This document shows, piece by piece, positions 61,801-64,000 of a DNA stretch of 64,000 bases. The notes beneath the pieces are model-generated. The model was not told the DNA's origin, did no database searches, and was given only the letters and a program-made list of their open reading frames with translations. The position numbers and the translations under genes are program-made. The stretch comes from Silene latifolia (Eukaryota > Streptophyta > Magnoliopsida > Caryophyllales > Caryophyllaceae). The stretch spans positions 217,043,735-217,107,734 of the forward strand of contig NC_133534.1 of assembly GCF_048544455.1 (NCBI RefSeq), given 5' to 3'. The stretch's first letter is position 1, and every line of letters begins with the position of its first letter.

Positions 61801-64000
61801 TGAACAAGGACAAGTGGTCCACACAACGAATCACAAGGACTAAAGAACAAGGATAAATGGTTTACATAACGAGTCACAAAGACAAGGATAAATGGTTTAC
61901 ACAACGAGTCACAAGGACTAATAAACAAGGAAAATTTTTTCACACAACGAGTCACAAGGACTAATGAACAAGGACAAATGGTTCACACAACGAGTCATAT
62001 GGACTAATGAACAAAGAGAAAGGGTTCACACAACGAGTCGCATGGACTAATGAACAAAGAGAAAGGGTTCACACAACGAGTCACATGGACTAATGAACAA
62101 GGACAACTGGTTCACAAAATGAGTCACAAGGACTAAAGAACAAGGATAAATGGTTTACACAACGAGTCACAAAGAAAAGGATAAATGGTTTACACAACGA
62201 GTCACATGGACTAATGAACAAGGAGAAAGGGTTCACACAACGAGTCACATGGACTAATGAACAAGGACAACTGGTTCACACAACGAGTCACAAGGACTAA
62301 TGAACAAGGACAAGCGGTTCACACAACGAGTCGCAAGGACTAAAGAACAAGGATAAATGGTTTACACAATGAGTCACAAAGACAAGGATAAATGGTCTAC
62401 ACAAAGAGTCACAAGGACTAACAAACAAGAAATTTTTTTTCACACAACGAGTCACAAGAACTAATGAACAAGGAGAAATGGTTCACACAACGAGTTATTT
62501 GGACTATTGAACAAGGAGAAAGGGTTGACACAACGAGTAACATGGACTAATGAACAAGGACAACTGGTTCACACAACGAGTCACAAGGACTAATGAACAA
62601 GGATAAATGGTTCACACAACGAGTCACAAGGACTAAAGAACACGGACAAATGCTTTACACAACGAGTCACAAAGACAAGGATAAATGGTTTACACAACGA
62701 GTCACAAGGACTAATGAACAAGGAGAAATGGTTCGCACAACGAAAACAAGGAAAAATGGTTCACACAACGTGTCACAAGGACTAATGAACAAGGACAAAT
62801 TGTTCACACAACGAGTCACAAGGACTAATGAACAAGGAGAAAGGGTTCACACAACGAGTCACATGGAATAATGAACAAGGACAACTGGTTCACTTAAAGA
62901 GTCACAAGGACTAATGAACAAGGACAAGCGATTCACACAACGAGTCACAAGGACTAATGAACAAGGACAAGCGGTCCACACAACGAGTCACAAGGACTAA
63001 AGAACAAGGATAAATGGTTTACACAACGAGTCACAAGGACTAATAAACAAGGAAAATTTGTTCACACAACGAGTCACAAAGACTAATGAACAAGGAGAAA
63101 TGGTTCACACAACGAGTCACATGGACTAATGAACAAGGTGAAAGGGTTCACACAACGAGTCACATGGACTAATGAACAAGGACAACTGGTTCACACGAGT
63201 CACAAGGACTAATGAACAAGGACAAGCGGTTCACACAACAAGTCACAAGGACTAAAGAACAAGGATAAATGGTTTACACAACGAGTCACAAAGACAAGGA
63301 TAAATGGTTTACACAACGAGTCACATGGACTAATGAACAAGGAAAATTTGTTAACACAACGAGTCACAAGGGCTAATGAACAAGGTGAAAGGGTTCACAC
63401 AACGAGTCACATAGACTAATGAACATGGACAACTGGTTCACACAACGAGTCACAAGGACTAATGAACAAGGACAAGCGGTTCACACAACGAGTCACAAGG
63501 ACTAATGAACAAGGACAAGCGGTCCACACAACGAATCACAAGGACTAAAGAACAAGGATAAATGGTTTACATAACGAGTCACAAAGACAAGGATAAATGG
63601 TTTACACAACGAGTCACAAGGACTAATAAACAAGGAAAATTTGTTCACACAACGAGTCACAAGGACTAATGAACAAGGAGAAATGGTTCACACAACGAGT
63701 CATATGGACTAATGAACAAAGAGAAAGGGTTCACACAACGAGTCACATGGACTAATGAACAAAGAGAAAGGGTTCACACAACGAGTCACATGGACTAATG
63801 AACAAGGACAACTGGTTCACAAAATGAGTCACAAGGACTAAAGAACAAGGATAAATGGTTTACACAACGAGTCACAAAGAAAAGGATAAATGGTTTACAC
63901 AACGAGTCACATGGACTAATAAACAAGGAAAATTTGTTAACACAACGAGTCACAAGGACTAATTAACAAGGAGAAATGGTTCACACAACGAGTCAAATGG
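58802..64000 (+). repeat. Satellite array block 5
   Basis: The satellite resumes after element E in the same phase as its left flank (GAACAAGGACAATTGG completes the interrupted monomer). A 207-bp HOR variant separates 35-bp monomers at 58922 and 59129. The block runs to the window end. Confidence 0.97.
59405..64000 (+). repeat. Tandem segmental duplication, 2335 bp x 2 (second copy cut by window end)
   Basis: Copies about 59405-61739 and 61740-64000+. Shared private variants include GGACAAGTGGTCC (59473 and 61808) and GAGTCGCATGG (59702 and 62037), offset 2335. Copy 2 has a 3-bp loss near 63195 (GGTTCACACGAG), after which the offset is 2332. The copies also differ at CACAGAAAGAG against CACTTAAAGAG. 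Confidence 0.8.

Noticed and set aside
1..64000. CENP-B box in the satellite
   Set aside because: No match to the TTCG....A..CGGG pattern was found in the monomer; plants generally lack it.

Overview
This window is plant nuclear DNA from a flowering plant, probably a eudicot; the species cannot be fixed from the sequence. About 34.7 kb is one tandem satellite family. The other 29.3 kb is LTR retrotransposons inserted into it. I see no host gene, tRNA, rRNA or CRISPR array. Evidence for a plant: Ty3/gypsy chromovirus and Ty1/copia polyproteins of plant type, LTR elements primed by initiator tRNA-Met, a short-monomer satellite with higher-order structure, and nested insertions.

Layout. Satellite blocks lie at 1-21037, 37634-40670, 42438-44523, 46254-49567 and 58802-64000. 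The basic monomer is 43 bp, with a recurrent 35-bp variant. Monomers are organised in a ~293-bp seven-monomer higher-order repeat, with 207-bp and 364-bp variants. Kilobase-scale tandem duplications (about 1207, 2335, 2562 and 2821 bp) lie on top of this.

Insertions, with names used only here. Element A (21038-37633, minus strand) is a Ty3/gypsy chromovirus resembling the CRM lineage, with 829-bp LTRs that look identical. Its single gag-pol frame would be intact but for two later insertions. Element B (30484-36134, minus) is a related chromovirus with identical-looking 667-bp LTRs but a broken gag-pol; it sits in A's gag. Element C (22093-26936, plus) is a non-autonomous LTR element with an LTR-internal-LTR-internal-LTR structure and an unrecognised acidic/basic ORF; it sits in the 3' part of A's pol. 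Element X (40671-42437, minus) is a miniature deletion derivative of a chromovirus. Element D (44524-46253, plus) is a truncated B-like chromovirus (5' LTR plus gag) joined directly to satellite. Element E (49568-58801, plus) is a 9.2-kb Ty1/copia element with almost identical LTRs and a frameshifted pol.

How the parts relate. A, B and X all have a reading frame that runs from the end of pol into the 3' LTR, and the LTR starts of C and D are open in the same way. B, C and D share LTR starts and repeated GCGAG motifs in the transcribed part of the LTR. C and X therefore look like parasites mobilised by proteins of A-, B- or D-like relatives. A homogeneous satellite with young CRM-like insertions suggests a centromeric or pericentromeric location, but that is inference; only CENH3 mapping could show it.
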